Shown in pieces: positions 46,901 through 56,894 of a DNA stretch of 64,000 nt. The notes under the pieces were generated by a model. That model searched no databases. It was given only the letters and a program-made list of their open reading frames with translations, and was not told the origin of the DNA. The translations under genes and the position numbers were made by a program. Numbering within the stretch: position 1 is the stretch's first letter; each line of letters opens with the position of its first letter. Source of the DNA: Sipunculus nudus (Eukaryota > Annelida > Sipuncula > Golfingiida > Sipunculidae); contig CM049316.1 in the NCBI GenBank assembly GCA_026874595.1, positions 65,021,176-65,085,175 on the forward strand, read 5' to 3'.

Positions 46901-48890
46901 TCTGTTGCATCTTCTTTGGCCGTCTGTTTACTGCCTAACAACAAGACATAGGATTACACCATTTTGACACCAAAGAATATATGTTTCATGGTTTTGATAG
47001 CAACTAAAATTAAACTTGGATCATCCATTTTAAACATTTACTGACCATTTTATCAAAGGCATTTCAACAAGTTTAGTAGGGAAAGTGAAGAACACAGTCG
47101 CATATAGGTGCCTGAACACATTTCAGGTTTCTGTTGCATCCCTGGCCCACTAAACGGCTAACTGGGGTTATAGCATGATATGATCTGATACTCTTAGAAA
47201 GGAAATTGAATAAAAATATTTCCTATGGTTTTAACATAACAATGTTCACATTATTTTGTATATTGGAAGGCCTGTAATAAAAAATAACCATTCTGGAAAG
47301 CATGAAGCACCTGTAACATCAACAACTGATATTATTAGTCCAGAGAGAACTGAAGCATTAACAGCCCAGTAGACATCTTGCATTTGGTGGCAGTCTGGTA
47401 TAATGCTTTAGGCCTATGTACTATTATGTTCATATTTCACTATCTTTGCGCGAAATAGTGATGGGAATAGAACAGTAATGTTTTTCAGTGGTCACATATA
47501 AAATACACATAGATGTACTGAACATTAATCAATGGATTTATGTTAAATCTCACAATTGTGTATGGAGTGTTATTATCACAGTTAACTTAGGGGTAATCTA
47601 TGGACTCCACATTGCTCCAGTCACTAAAATAAAGCAAATTGAGGAGTCCATTCTCTTGGACTACGGAACACCTCACTTGGAGCCTCACTGACTCAGGTAC
47701 TTAAGAGCCAGGATTTTGTTTCATTTAGTTTAAATGGGCCAACATTGTAGAGTGATGCACTGGCATCAGGTAATTGTAAAACCCATTAACACTAGATAGA
47801 AGGGCATTGGGTGGTGTGTAGTCTAAGCTTATATTACAGGAACTCTCACTGTATGGATATCTGAATCAATATATGGCAGGGCCTAATAATATTGAGTCTG
47901 ATTTAATCTGGCTATGATTTGGTAAGCCAAGGACTGCCCTGCTCTCATGATAGGAACATGCATCAAACATCAACTAGTAATGTCAAGAGTCAAAATCACT
48001 ACATGTTACCAACATCCAAGTGCACATATCTTAATTAACCTACTTGTCCGCCCTCCACTCAACAGATGTTTCAATTCAGTGAGTGCATTCACTATATGGT
48101 TCAATGACTCAACCTTCCCTGTTAAGTTATTGGTGAATGTAAGTGTAACTGTAATGTGATGATGGGGTCAAATGAAGTTCATCTGTAAAACCATTATAAA
48201 GAAGAAGGGAAAACTGGTATAGGTTATTTTACTGTGTTCAATCAATAATGTTGGTCATAATAATATGTGTATACTATACAAAAAACAGTGTATGAAGAAA
48301 TGGAACATGAATACACAGAAAAGTGGGTTCACATATCAGTATAAAAACTTGCAAAAACACACTGAATGTGACAAACCTAATAATAATTCTATAACTGCAA
48401 AATTTGTGAAAGGGGAGGGGCTAATTAGCTAAGTCACGCCCACTGGTTTCACATTTAGACTGTTTCATTTTTAAATTCACTTGGCAATTGACTGATTTTA
48501 AATATAGTGATACACTGATATATATGAATAATTAAATTAAATCAAAATGAAAACAGAGAAAGGAGTCCCGTGCCCTTCTTGAAATAATGCGAGATTATTG
48601 CGAAGTGAGAATGCACTCGGGGCCATGGATGGAATACTTCAGTCAAGGGAATTTGGTTAACTCCCGATCTTGGACAGGACCTGTGCACTTACAGGGGTAT
48701 GCGGAAAATTGAGCGATAATCAGAGTATCTGGACAATGACTTCAGGAATCGTAAATCTGAGCATGAAGCAGTTTACAGGAACCATGTTAGCAGACGTAAT
48801 GGTTAAAGAGAGTAATCGATAGCACCAAATGTCACTCACCATCTTGCCGTAACGTCGCGCTTGGGAAAATGTCACACGGAGTAACCGCAT
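34845..48890 (-). CDS. PCBD2: Pterin-4a-carbinolamine dehydratase (PCBD2/DCoH2-like), 4 exons, 118 aa
   Basis: Exons in transcript order: 48890-48840, 45461-45339, 41803-41723, 34946-34845; 357 nt, all introns GT-AG and phase 0. The enzyme removes water from 4a-hydroxytetrahydrobiopterin so that the cofactor of aromatic amino-acid hydroxylases can be recycled. In vertebrates the same fold also acts as a dimerisation cofactor of HNF1. The family active site is intact: E71-K-M-D-H75-H76-P-E-W79, Y83, H93 (STHD) and D102; the three histidines are the catalytic ones. Residues 18-118 cover the whole domain. [19 protein letters not shown] and KLA.FIEKAA are closer to PCBD2 than to PCBD1. The first 16 residues are basic with no acids (R2, R5, R12, R13, K16), like a mitochondrial presequence, and M17 offers a second start. 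An in-frame TGA lies 9 nt before M1. Confidence 0.93.
35731..35750. repeat. Poly-C run
   Basis: A run of about 20 Cs inside the family C core; the other units have only short C runs (CCCCCC or CCCC) at this place, so the tract expanded here. Confidence 0.85.
36786..37398 (+). mobile_element. Solo LTR of a retrotransposon, 613 bp
   Basis: Starts TGTCAGGGAC and ends GCCATGACA, giving the TG...CA ends and a 5-bp inverted repeat (TGTCA/TGACA) of LTRs. Both sides are flanked by GATA (36782-36785 and 37399-37402). Removing it restores the host repeat (GATACAAAAGCT). It contains a candidate poly(A) signal AATAAA at 37311-37316. No internal region or second LTR is present, so it is a recombination remnant. 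A 4-bp duplication would suit a Gypsy- or BEL-type element; the family is not identified. Confidence 0.75.
37731..41002 (-). mobile_element. Helitron-like family B element, reversed, nested in family C
   Basis: On the minus strand it starts GCGAACCTGTGAGC (41002) and ends CACAGGTTTGCATT-AGGCCT-GT-AGGCCT-TGT (37731). Family C sequence 'AGAATAAT' and 'TAAAAATTTGATAC' on its two sides rejoin into the unbroken motif at 36433-36452, so insertion was at AT/TA with no duplication. The first 1.4 kb match 9215-10595; 37900-38820 matches the GGTGGCGCCACC units of 20675-22950; 39150-39420 holds the same minisatellite motifs as 11985-12445. Confidence 0.8.
41333..41665 (-). mobile_element. tRNA-derived SINE, copy 1 (PCBD intron 3)
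   Basis: Read on the minus strand, a box A-like stretch (CTTAGGGGTAGAGCACA, 41647-41631) is followed about 30 nt later by a box B-like GTGAGTTCTAATCTC (41601-41587), which is internal RNA polymerase III promoter spacing. The ~250-bp body matches 59140-59425 ('CCCATTAAGC', 'GTGAGTGAA', 'GGCAGT.TCACAC'). It lies only 58 bp from exon 3. Confidence 0.7.
41723..41803 (-). CDS. PCBD2: PCBD exon 3 (residues 59-85), active-site exon
   Basis: 27 codons: [21 protein letters not shown] with catalytic H75 and H76, then FNVYNK. The donor is GTAAGC. The acceptor (ACATTGTAG) has a poor pyrimidine tract, and a repeat fragment begins about a dozen bases upstream of it. Confidence 0.93.
41815..41934 (-). mobile_element. 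Family B left-end fragment abutting PCBD exon 3
   Basis: On the minus strand it reads GCAAACCTGTGAGCTTATGC, then the 'gatggtgtggg...ccatcgtccgttgtctgtatgttaaccc' block and 'AGCATCACAAAATTTTATG', a ~120-bp match to 9215-9335. The rest of the element is missing. It ends about 12 nt before the splice acceptor. Confidence 0.75.
41935..42649. other. Intron 2 of PCBD, single-copy part
   Basis: AT-rich, no repeat family or exon recognised. Confidence 0.4.
42650..42785 (+). repeat. Dispersed repeat F, copy 2
   Basis: CCTTTCACACACAAAATGTT and the following ~120 bp match the reverse strand of 27768-27880, up to 'TGTAAATTTTACATGC'. Confidence 0.6.
42786..43402. other. Unclassified block, possibly retroelement-derived
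   Basis: About 600 bp, T-rich and less AT-rich than its surroundings, ending near an AATAAA (43382-43387). The composition and the terminal poly(A)-like signal are LTR-like, but I find no second copy, no target duplication and no start. Frames of up to about 110 codons here contain no recognisable domain. Confidence 0.25.
43403..44661 (-). mobile_element. Helitron-like family C element, compact copy (PCBD intron 2)
   Basis: On the minus strand it begins TAGCTCAGCTGACTGAAAGTC with a GTCC-rich stretch (44661 downwards). It ends TTCAGCTGAGCGTCATGGCC, then CATTGGCCACTAGT (43403). Three or four ~330-bp core units lie between. With no nested insertion, at 1.26 kb it is the best family C reference in the window. 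Non-coding. Confidence 0.8.
44885..45050. repeat. Dispersed repeat F, fragment 3
   Basis: It has the F-type motifs CCTTCACATGA, CAATTTGAAACCACTT and AACAGTTTGAAAACAC, diverged from 27118-27880. No coding content. Confidence 0.45.
45339..45461 (-). CDS. PCBD2: PCBD exon 2 (residues 18-58)
   Basis: 41 codons starting ASQLTAEER and passing through [16 protein letters not shown] to NFNQ. Acceptor TCCTTCTAG, donor GTAAAT. In this family the GRDAIYKEF strand precedes the active-site helix encoded by exon 3. Confidence 0.93.
45462..48839 (-). other. PCBD intron 1, no feature recognised
   Basis: 3.4 kb of AT-rich DNA, notably free of the repeat families that fill the other introns. No exon-like frame was found. 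The last part (48540-48839) is richer in CpG, as expected next to a promoter. Confidence 0.45.
48840..48890 (-). CDS. PCBD2: PCBD exon 1 (residues 1-17, two candidate starts)
   Basis: Seventeen codons ending exactly with an ATG (M17) before GTGAGT. M1 context is GCGATGC; M17 context is AAGATG with G from exon 2, close to the animal optimum. The residues before M17 carry four Arg and one Lys and no acidic residue. A third ATG at 48900-48898, in another frame and weak context, opens a short reading frame that overlaps both starts and stops at TAG in exon 2. Confidence 0.85.
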
Positions 48891-48992
48891 CGCTGGTCAT
48901 CAATACCAAATCCGAACATGATCGGCACAGATCGGAGAAGTCCGCCAGACTAAACCTCTACCGACATCTGGTGTTGGTAGCGCAAATTGAAA
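48891..48992 (-). promoter_or_regulatory. Presumed 5' UTR / core promoter of PCBD
   Basis: Directly upstream of the start; CpG-containing, no TATA box. It holds short upstream ATGs, including the overlapping one described under exon 1. The transcription start is not defined by the sequence. Confidence 0.35.
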
Positions 48993-49093
48993 AGAGAGAA
49001 CGTGGTCGTTTGTCCTGAGAGAACGTCACGGTGGTCGTTTGTCCTGAGAGAACGTGGTCGTTAGTCCTGAGAGAACGAGGCAGTTTGTCTCGA
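48993..49093. repeat. ~25-bp minisatellite just upstream of PCBD
   Basis: Four copies of GAGAGAACG(T)...GGTCGTTTGTCCT in a row. The second copy carries an extra TCACG, giving ACGTCACG, and the last is diverged. It sits about 105-205 bp before the start codon, where promoter elements would be expected. Confidence 0.85.
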
Positions 49094-50244
49094 GTCAAAA
49101 ACACATTTCTTTGTTCAATATTGACTGACAGGTCTCAACAAATTCAGTAAGAAAATAAATATTTTGCATACTTTATTTGAAAATGCATGAATAAATTTGC
49201 ATAATTATATAACGCATTTCAAAATGCTATGTAGCATTTAAAAAAACACAACTCTCCTTGTCGGATAAAGAAACAACATAACAATAAAAAGGAGAAGCAT
49301 ATTTTGAGATTTTGAAGAAAAAGAAAGTTTGCATTAATTTAATTATATTTATTATTATATTTAAAAATTCTGTGTAAATCATGAAAGCCTACACCTACCC
49401 TATCAGATAAAAGAAACAAAATAAAAATCGGTCAAGAAAAAGGAGAAGAAATATATGGTTTAAGGCGCGGATCAAGAGTGGGGGGGGGATTTTGGGGGTC
49501 AAACCCGCCCCCCCCCTTATCCCAACCAACAACCTTATTTTAGACAAATCTTATGCATGACGGGGGGTTTTTGGGTTCGAGACCCCCCCCCCCCCCCCCC
49601 CCCGCTCTTAATCAACGACCTTTTTTTTTTAGACAATTTTTATGCATGACACCCGTTGACCCCTCCCTGCAAAAATTCCTTGATACATGCCTGCGTTTTG
49701 TTAATTTAGCACGGATGCAAGATGCATGGAGAGACGGACGGACACCGCGTCACCATGGTACAAGCTCCTCGATCATGCCTATTACTTAGACTACGGGCAC
49801 TACGCGACCTCTTTATCAAGGATTTCCACGATTTAGGAAACGGGGGTGGGGGGTCAAATTCAGGAGAACTATGATAAAACCAAAAATGGGAACAATCAGG
49901 TACGGAAAACGGGGGGGGGGGGGGGGGGCTTTAGACCGCAATATTGGTAAAAAAAAATAAATAAATAAAAGAAAAGATGACTTCGGCTGAAAAGGGGAGG
50001 GACCGGTCCCCACCCCCAACAATATAGGATGCCCGGCCGGTGAGCTGTTATTCAAACGAAACATAACAACAAAGGTTGCGTGCACATCTCGCTGGCTGGT
50101 TTCAGTTCTACAGACAACAGATACATGTCTACGCTAACACAGTCATAATATCATAATCGAATCGTTCGATGATGCGAGAATACAGAGGGAGCAATTAAAA
50201 TTCGACCGTAAACTGATATAAAGCGGCGCTTGAAGCGCAGCTAT
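49094..50244. other. Intergenic with poly-G/C runs, family H-like pieces
   Basis: An AT-rich start, then G runs near 49481 and 49910-49928 and C runs near 49510 and 49585-49603. A short local duplication contains 'TTTTAGACAA' and 'TTATGCATGAC' at about 49540-49560 and 49629-49650. No gene supported. Confidence 0.5.
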
Positions 50245-50440
50245 GGGCGGAGCCAGGATATGCCTGTCGAGTGTTTGTTTATTGGCATCTGGTTGGCTGC
50301 TTGTCACATCATACGCACGTTTCTTTCAGCGGACAACGAACCGCCTAAATATATCATGAACAATCAAAGCTGGCAGCGTGTAAAATCAGTTGCTTCTTTA
50401 GAAGCGCAAGATTTTCGCTGCCTCGGGAGCGTAGTCAAGT
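50245..50440 (+). repeat. Dispersed repeat N, copy 2
   Basis: Matches 14900-15085 over about 190 bp in the same orientation, with many point differences. Confidence 0.6.
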
Positions 50441-50448
50441 AATATAAA

Positions 50449-50941
50449 GGCCAAAACAGACTAACGCCGAGTCACGCTTGCGTCAAACGTGAAACGTGCG
50501 ATTCGCGACAAATTCAAAACACACTAACGCAGCTACAACGCGCAGGACACGCTGATTGCCTGGTATTGATCAAGGACATGTTGTATATCTTGATTATCTC
50601 GGTAAAATAGTATCTTCTTCATAATCAGCAATTGGTTTAATTGTATGTTCTAAATATGACAAAACTCTATTCTTAATCAAACTATTCTTAATGATATTTA
50701 TACATTTGTACTGCTCTGTTGCACGTTTTCTACCCAGATATACATCAATAATTATAGGTAAATGAATTATAACAAACGTTTTAATTGCAGTTTTAATTGC
50801 AGCGAGTATTGGGGAGGGAAATCTTCTCTAAATTTATGTAAGTATCAGGAATTCCCACGCGACATCAGCGCGGCACGTGTAAAAAATCGCCACAGGTGCC
50901 TTTGCTGACGCGTGACGCGCGCGTTTGTGTGTCTGGGCTTG
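50449..50941. mobile_element. Candidate MITE with CpG-rich inverted ends
   Basis: The left AGGCCAAAACAGACTAACGC, then GTCACGC and GCGTCAAACG, pair imperfectly with the inverted right end (CGTGACGCGCGCGTTTGTGTGTCTGGGC). The ~400-bp middle is AT-rich. The target duplication is not clear. Confidence 0.45.
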
Positions 50942-51204
50942 ACTCGAACAATAAGAAGTGGACAAGTTGACTTTCTTGAGGGATGTGATTAGCGCTGGTC
51001 CAGTTATTTATTTTTATTCTAACAAACCCAAGTTAACAATGAATCATTAACTGGCCATTTCTGTTGTATCACGTGGTAGGGCATGTCTAAATATAGGGCC
51101 TATGCAGTGTTAAATTTAATTGAGGAAAACCCTTTAAATGTACTGTTTCATGTAATGATTTATATACTTCATTGTACGACAATAATTTTAAAACATATTT
51201 TAAA

Positions 51205-51920
<716 letters not shown>

Positions 51921-51929
51921 GACTGTATA

Positions 51930-52190
51930 AAAAATATGCGTTTACCCGAACCAGGGGTTGGAACCAGGATTGAGGAAAAGAAAACTAAAAAAAAATCCGA
52001 AGGTCCGTCAAGGGTTGGGGGGGGGGGGGGTCTAGGTAGAAAACTTGGCTTGAAACCCTTAAAAATGGTTGCAGTGGCTGGAAAAAAAAAGGGGGGGGGG
52101 GGATCTAGACCACCCCCCCCCCCTACACACACACAAACACTGGGTCCGCATCTGCGAATGACAGAGTATAACGTTGCGGGATAATATAAA
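51930..52190. repeat. G-run / C-run rich segment
   Basis: G runs at about 52017-52030 and 52091-52102 and a C run at 52113-52123, followed by (CA)n. The paired G and C runs could fold on each other. The open frames on both strands here are low-complexity artefacts. Confidence 0.7.
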
Positions 52191-53495
52191 ATAAAATAAA
52201 TAAGTAAATAAAAAATGGTATACCACACGATGTAAACGAAAAAGGAAAAAACGTATGGTGGAATATTTGACCAGAGACCGACAATATATAAGTTTTATCT
52301 TCGTAGCCGTGTTTCCAAAGGAAACTTCGGACATTAAGAGTAAAGGACCCGAGTTGATTCCTTATTTTCACACCAGATGGCGTGTAGTGTCATCCTAAAA
52401 ATATGCACCGTACCAAGAAACTGATAAATTTTACATGCATAGTTTAATATTGCACATATCAACTACCATTCCCCCGAGGATTAAATTTATAAGATGATAT
52501 TTGCAAGCTTATAACATAAATGCGTATATTTATCATTGATATCAACCTCAATATTTAAACGACTGAATGCTGGAACGTTACAGTTCATATGCTAAGTTTA
52601 AAGATATATAAATATTATGGCCTGTCCCACCTTGAACCCCCCCCCCCCCCCGAACATTAAACATGAAGAACAGAAGTCGAGGAGCTGAAATCATGTACAA
52701 ACTAGAAAATACGAGGGGAACCTATAACCGTTAAAGAGAGAGAATCACCTGAGATATAACCATGCACTATAATCGCTTTGTCGAAATAAAGGACCCGAAC
52801 ATTCAATGTCATTTGTCACCGACAGGCGTCGCAAGTGAGGATTGGAAAGGTCTATTGTGAGAAATCTTCTGCTTCAGACCAGAAAAACTCATAAAACATA
52901 CATAATGGATAAAGGATGAAGGTTTCTAACAAGATTATAGATTACGTCATTAAGACTTCCTATATCTACGTGTTATGCATGAATTATAGTGCCTAGTGAC
53001 ACACACAAACACACACACACACACACACAAAACACAGCGCTGGTTTCAGATAGAAAATGACGGTAAATCCGACAGTAAAAAACGAGCAAGCTTCACCGTT
53101 TATCAATATTCAACACAATACAATACCGATGTTGTAAAACCAAAGGGCACGAATATCAGAGAATAAAATCAACACAAGATACACACAAACTGTGTAGTCA
53201 TATTTGTGAACCAGTGAAGGAATGCCTGAATCACCTAGTTCCACGAGGGGTTATATTAACACGCTCAGATGTCGATCTTGTCGTGGGAATAAAATCTGGG
53301 TTACCCTTTATTATAGTAAATTTCTGCGATATTGATCAGCGGTTTTAGGGTGCAATATGTGATCGCCTAACTTAATTCTAGATCTAAGGCGTGTTTTGAG
53401 TCGTATTCAGGAGCCCATGAAGACAGAAGTCTGAGCCATGCGAAGTAGCCTACGGTGCACTGGAAAAGTGACTAAGGGCATACGAGGTGTTTTGA
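52191..53495. other. Intergenic, nothing identified
   Basis: Contains one poly-C run (about 52638-52651) and a (CA)n stretch near 52998-53030. No gene or repeat family recognised. Confidence 0.45.
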
Positions 53496-53625
53496 TATCA
53501 AGTTTGTGATAACTTGTGTCATTTTACAGAGTATATATAAAGTCTGTGATAACGTGAGTCATTTCAAAGAGTATATATCAAGTTTGTGATAACGTGGGTC
53601 ATTTTAGAAAGTATAGATACCAATG
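53496..53625 (+). repeat. Three-copy tandem repeat, ~45-bp unit
   Basis: The unit is 'AAGTTTGTGATAAC.TG.GTCATTT...AGAGTATATAT' repeated three times with small changes. Non-coding. Confidence 0.8.
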
Positions 53626-53679
53626 TTCCTACTAAAAACCCATGAAAACATATCGGTATATTTACATATGTATGCAAAG

Positions 53680-54120
53680 CAGTGGCGTCAATTTATCTTT
53701 GCGAGTGTGCGTGTGTGTGTGTTTGGGGGGGGGGGGGTGTGATGACTCGCCGGCGTCGGAGGGTAATGACCCAAATTTATTTTTTATAAGTATCAATAAT
53801 ATATACCTTTTCTTGTCTGTGTGACCCATGTCATTAAGTATATTACAATTAAGTATAAGGTCTTCAAAATAAGGTATTGTGTTTCAAATGTATATTCATT
53901 CTAAAGTAGGTTTAGATATATAATATCTAATGGTAAACTCAGAAATGGAACCAAACTCCATAAGTTTAATTGTTATTATATATTATATTTCAAATATATA
54001 AATATCATTCTCAGATCGGGGAGGGGGGGGGGGGGGTGATTACATTGACAACCCCCTTGCTAAAAAGTGGGGGGATATATCGCCCCCCCCCCCCCCTCTC
54101 CGTTTCGACGTTCCTTAACT
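53680..54120 (+). mobile_element. Family H element, copy 2
   Basis: Begins GCAGTGGCGTCAATTTATC; the inverse (GATAAATTGACGCCACTGC) ends the copy at 57515-57905. Contains (GT)n then poly-G (53726-53737), the 'GGTTTAGATATATAATAT' block shared with 17690, poly-G at 54021-54036 and poly-C at 54084-54097. Non-coding. Confidence 0.6.
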
Positions 54121-55324
54121 CCTGGGAACAGATTCGAAGATATTCAAATTGTCCTACTTCAAAGCATCTGGGGGATCAACGTAAGCACTACGGGCATTCA
54201 CAAGACTACAATATTTGTAAATTCATGTATTTGAAATTTGCTCATAACAATTCTTATACAAACCAGCATCCACTTTACAATGCTTATACTGGTTTAAATG
54301 AGAAAATAAAAAAAAAAAAAAAAAAAAAATTGTAAGCCCTATTTTGTGTTGTTTATCACCAGTGTTATAGCTAGACAAATTTTAGTGCCGGCTAAATTTA
54401 CGACGGTATTGGAATATGTAAGCTTTATATTTAAGCTTTAAAGATTATTTTGGCTCTTGTGCATTTTTGTAAACATACTTAGGAGGTACAAATATAATGC
54501 AGTTGGGGATAAATATCCATGGCTGGTAGCTGATTTTTTATGATCTTTAGGATCTTTTGTCCCAGTCGGTGGGTTGCAAATGTTAGTTTTGTGCCGGCCG
54601 GCAGAAGCCCGTCCCCGGCTACCCCGGACCGGCGCTTACCGCGGCGTTACTATAACCCTGTTTACCACATTATTCACATCTACAGTTTAAAAAAAATGTT
54701 TCAATTTTCCTCCTTGATATGAAAGAATAATAATAATAATAAAAAAAAAAATAGACCTGTCACACCTATATACTCCCTCGAGAGTAAATCATGGATTTCT
54801 CCATTTGTATTTTTTTGTGGACAATCAAATCATATATTATTCAAAAAGTACGAACATGACAAATACCTTAACAAGGCAAGCTTCGGAAACATCTGTCTAT
54901 AAACTCGCCTAATCGGCTCGCCTGCCATGTGACACGAGCTTCGCAAACCTCACGGCTTTCATAACATTTCACTGGGCTATAACCAATACTAGTAGTAAGA
55001 ATCCGTTGTGAAACTGTGTCCGATGAATGGTGTAACAATACGACCTATGATCGATTATTAATCGATTATTTCGTATACCTTCAATATTACAGTTTAATCT
55101 CCTGTATAAAATTATACCAAATATTTTTACCTAGTAATTCAGTTTGAATTGTTGCCCGGTTGTTGACACTTTGTACAGGTATAATACTTTTTACTACTTT
55201 GTGTCTTGTCTATGACAGGATAAAAACACTTTTGTCTTGATAATTTGTGGTCTGAATCGTTTGTGATCGATTTCCCGTACAAAGCTATGGTGATTAAAAT
55301 ACAAGGCCTTGTCGGGCCGTGATA
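54121..55324. other. Intergenic, nothing identified
   Basis: Includes an A-run at 54307-54329 and AAT repeats near 54727-54750. No gene or repeat family recognised. Confidence 0.45.
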
Positions 55325-55747
55325 TACTGTGGTTGCCTTTTTGTTCGCGAGGGTTTTAATTTCGCGATATTCGCGAATGGGAAATAATCGCGAAAATGAA
55401 ACCCTCGGGAATAATTGCCCAATGGATTACGTCCTTCTTATTTAATGTAGCCAATATTTGTATGGGAATAGATTAGAACAATGAGAATTGTTATAATAAG
55501 TTACATCCATGCAGGTATAGGGAAAACGTTCCCCTTAATTTGAACTTAACTACCTGTGCTTTGTGTTTGGGCCCATCGTTATATGAGAAAAATATCACAA
55601 ACTCTTATTCTCATTTTATAACACACATAGGTATGGCTTCCAAATATTTGGGTTCTGATGAGATCGCGAAAATGAAACCCTCGCGAAACATTAAAAATTG
55701 AAAAATCGCGAAATTTCAGCCTCGTGAACATGAAGCCAACCACAGTA
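55325..55747. mobile_element. Tc1/mariner-like MITE with TCGCGA-rich ends
   Basis: TACTGTGGTTGCCTTTTTGT on the left pairs with the inverted right end ACATGAAGCCAACCACAGTA, and both sides are flanked by TA. The ends continue into CGCGAGGG / CCCTCGCGA motifs; TCGCGA or near copies occur about ten times in 420 bp. TA duplication with a TAC(T)GTGG-type end suits Tc1/mariner. No transposase. Confidence 0.7.
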
Positions 55748-55844
55748 TACAGGCCTGTGAAAAGTGAACGACTGAAAAAAAGGGTAAGTGCTCTGGAAAA
55801 AAGAACAGACTTCTTTAAAATTTAGAGTGAGAAAAGAGTAAAGA

Positions 55845-56215
55845 GTAAAATTAGCGTCAATTCCTTATTTTTTATCACACACATAAAAAAGGATGTGCTT
55901 TGCTTAATATATATATATCGTCCCCAAAGTCAGAAACATACACGCGATGCACATCCCGCTGCATAAAAATAATGGCATTTTCCACATGTTTTGACACATG
56001 CTGGACGTTTGCACACATACAAATTGCGAAATGTTCCATTCTTGTTCTAACTGCACTGATAAAGCAGGAGAGAAATAGTATATATATTGGAATTCGTCCA
56101 CTGAGAAAAAGAGGGGAAAAAAGAGTGCTGCTGAAAGAAAGAGTCAAAAACGATTAACTACCGTCATTTTTCAGGAAATTTTCAAAAAAGGAGTCATTTA
56201 AAAAAGAGCGATTTG
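55845..56215 (+). repeat. Dispersed repeat G, copy 2
   Basis: Same order and orientation as 28385-28745: 'TTTTTTATCACACA', 'TGACACATGCTGGACGTTTG', 'AAAGCAGGAGAGAAA', 'AAAAAGAGGGGAAAAAAGAG'. The overlapping open frames on both strands are not genes. Confidence 0.7.
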
Positions 56216-56329
56216 GCAGGCCTGATATATACTTACGCTAATTAGACAGAATTATATTGGGTCTACTAGTTTCGCGTCTTATTTTTTAAACAATTCATCG
56301 TATCTTTGACGCTTTCTTGAGATCTCGAA

Positions 56330-56465
56330 CCTTTTACATTTCGGCCCAGACGAAGTCGGACCTCTAAGTACAATCTCGGGCCACCGGGTCGACGATCTCG
56401 GACCACATTCCGTACAATCTCGGACCACTATATCCGACCCGTTCAGACCTCGATCGGACTCATGT
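56330..56465. repeat. Short degenerate 'AATCTCGGACCAC' repeat
   Basis: The motif (A)ATCTCGGACCAC or a near copy appears about four times within 130 bp, in CpG-rich DNA unlike the surroundings. Function unknown. Confidence 0.55.
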
Positions 56466-56659
56466 TGTCGTTCTCAAATGTATACGTTCCGTCTTCATGT
56501 TAAAGCTTATTACTGAAACATTATTACTCCAGGCATAACTATTGCCTCTCTCTCTTTATCATTCTCTCCATCATTATAATCATTCGCTTCAAATCCTTAA
56601 AATCATTATTTATAAATAAATATATTTCTAAATTTTGTGCATTTGATCGTGTAGTATAC

Positions 56660-56880
56660 GAGTGTGTGTGATAATGAATGAATGAAAGAAAGATTGAATG
56701 ATAGACAGAGATGAATGAAAGATTGAATGAATGAATGAATGAATGAAAGAATGGAAGAATGAAAGATTGAATGAGGGAAAGATTAAATGAAAGAGAGATT
56801 TAATGATAGACAAAATGAATGATAGATTGAATGAATGAATGAAAGAATGAATGATAAACAGATTGAATGAAATACATGTA
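56660..56880. repeat. (GAAT)n-type microsatellite
   Basis: GAATGAAT runs mixed with GAAAGATT and GATAGA variants. It supplies the low-complexity 'HSFIHSF' part of a minus-strand frame. Confidence 0.9.
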
Positions 56881-56894
56881 CCATGGATTGTTCC

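Noticed and set aside
34845-48890. Processed or second PCBD copy
   Set aside because: All four exons have proper splice sites and intact frames in order on one strand; nothing suggests a pseudogene.
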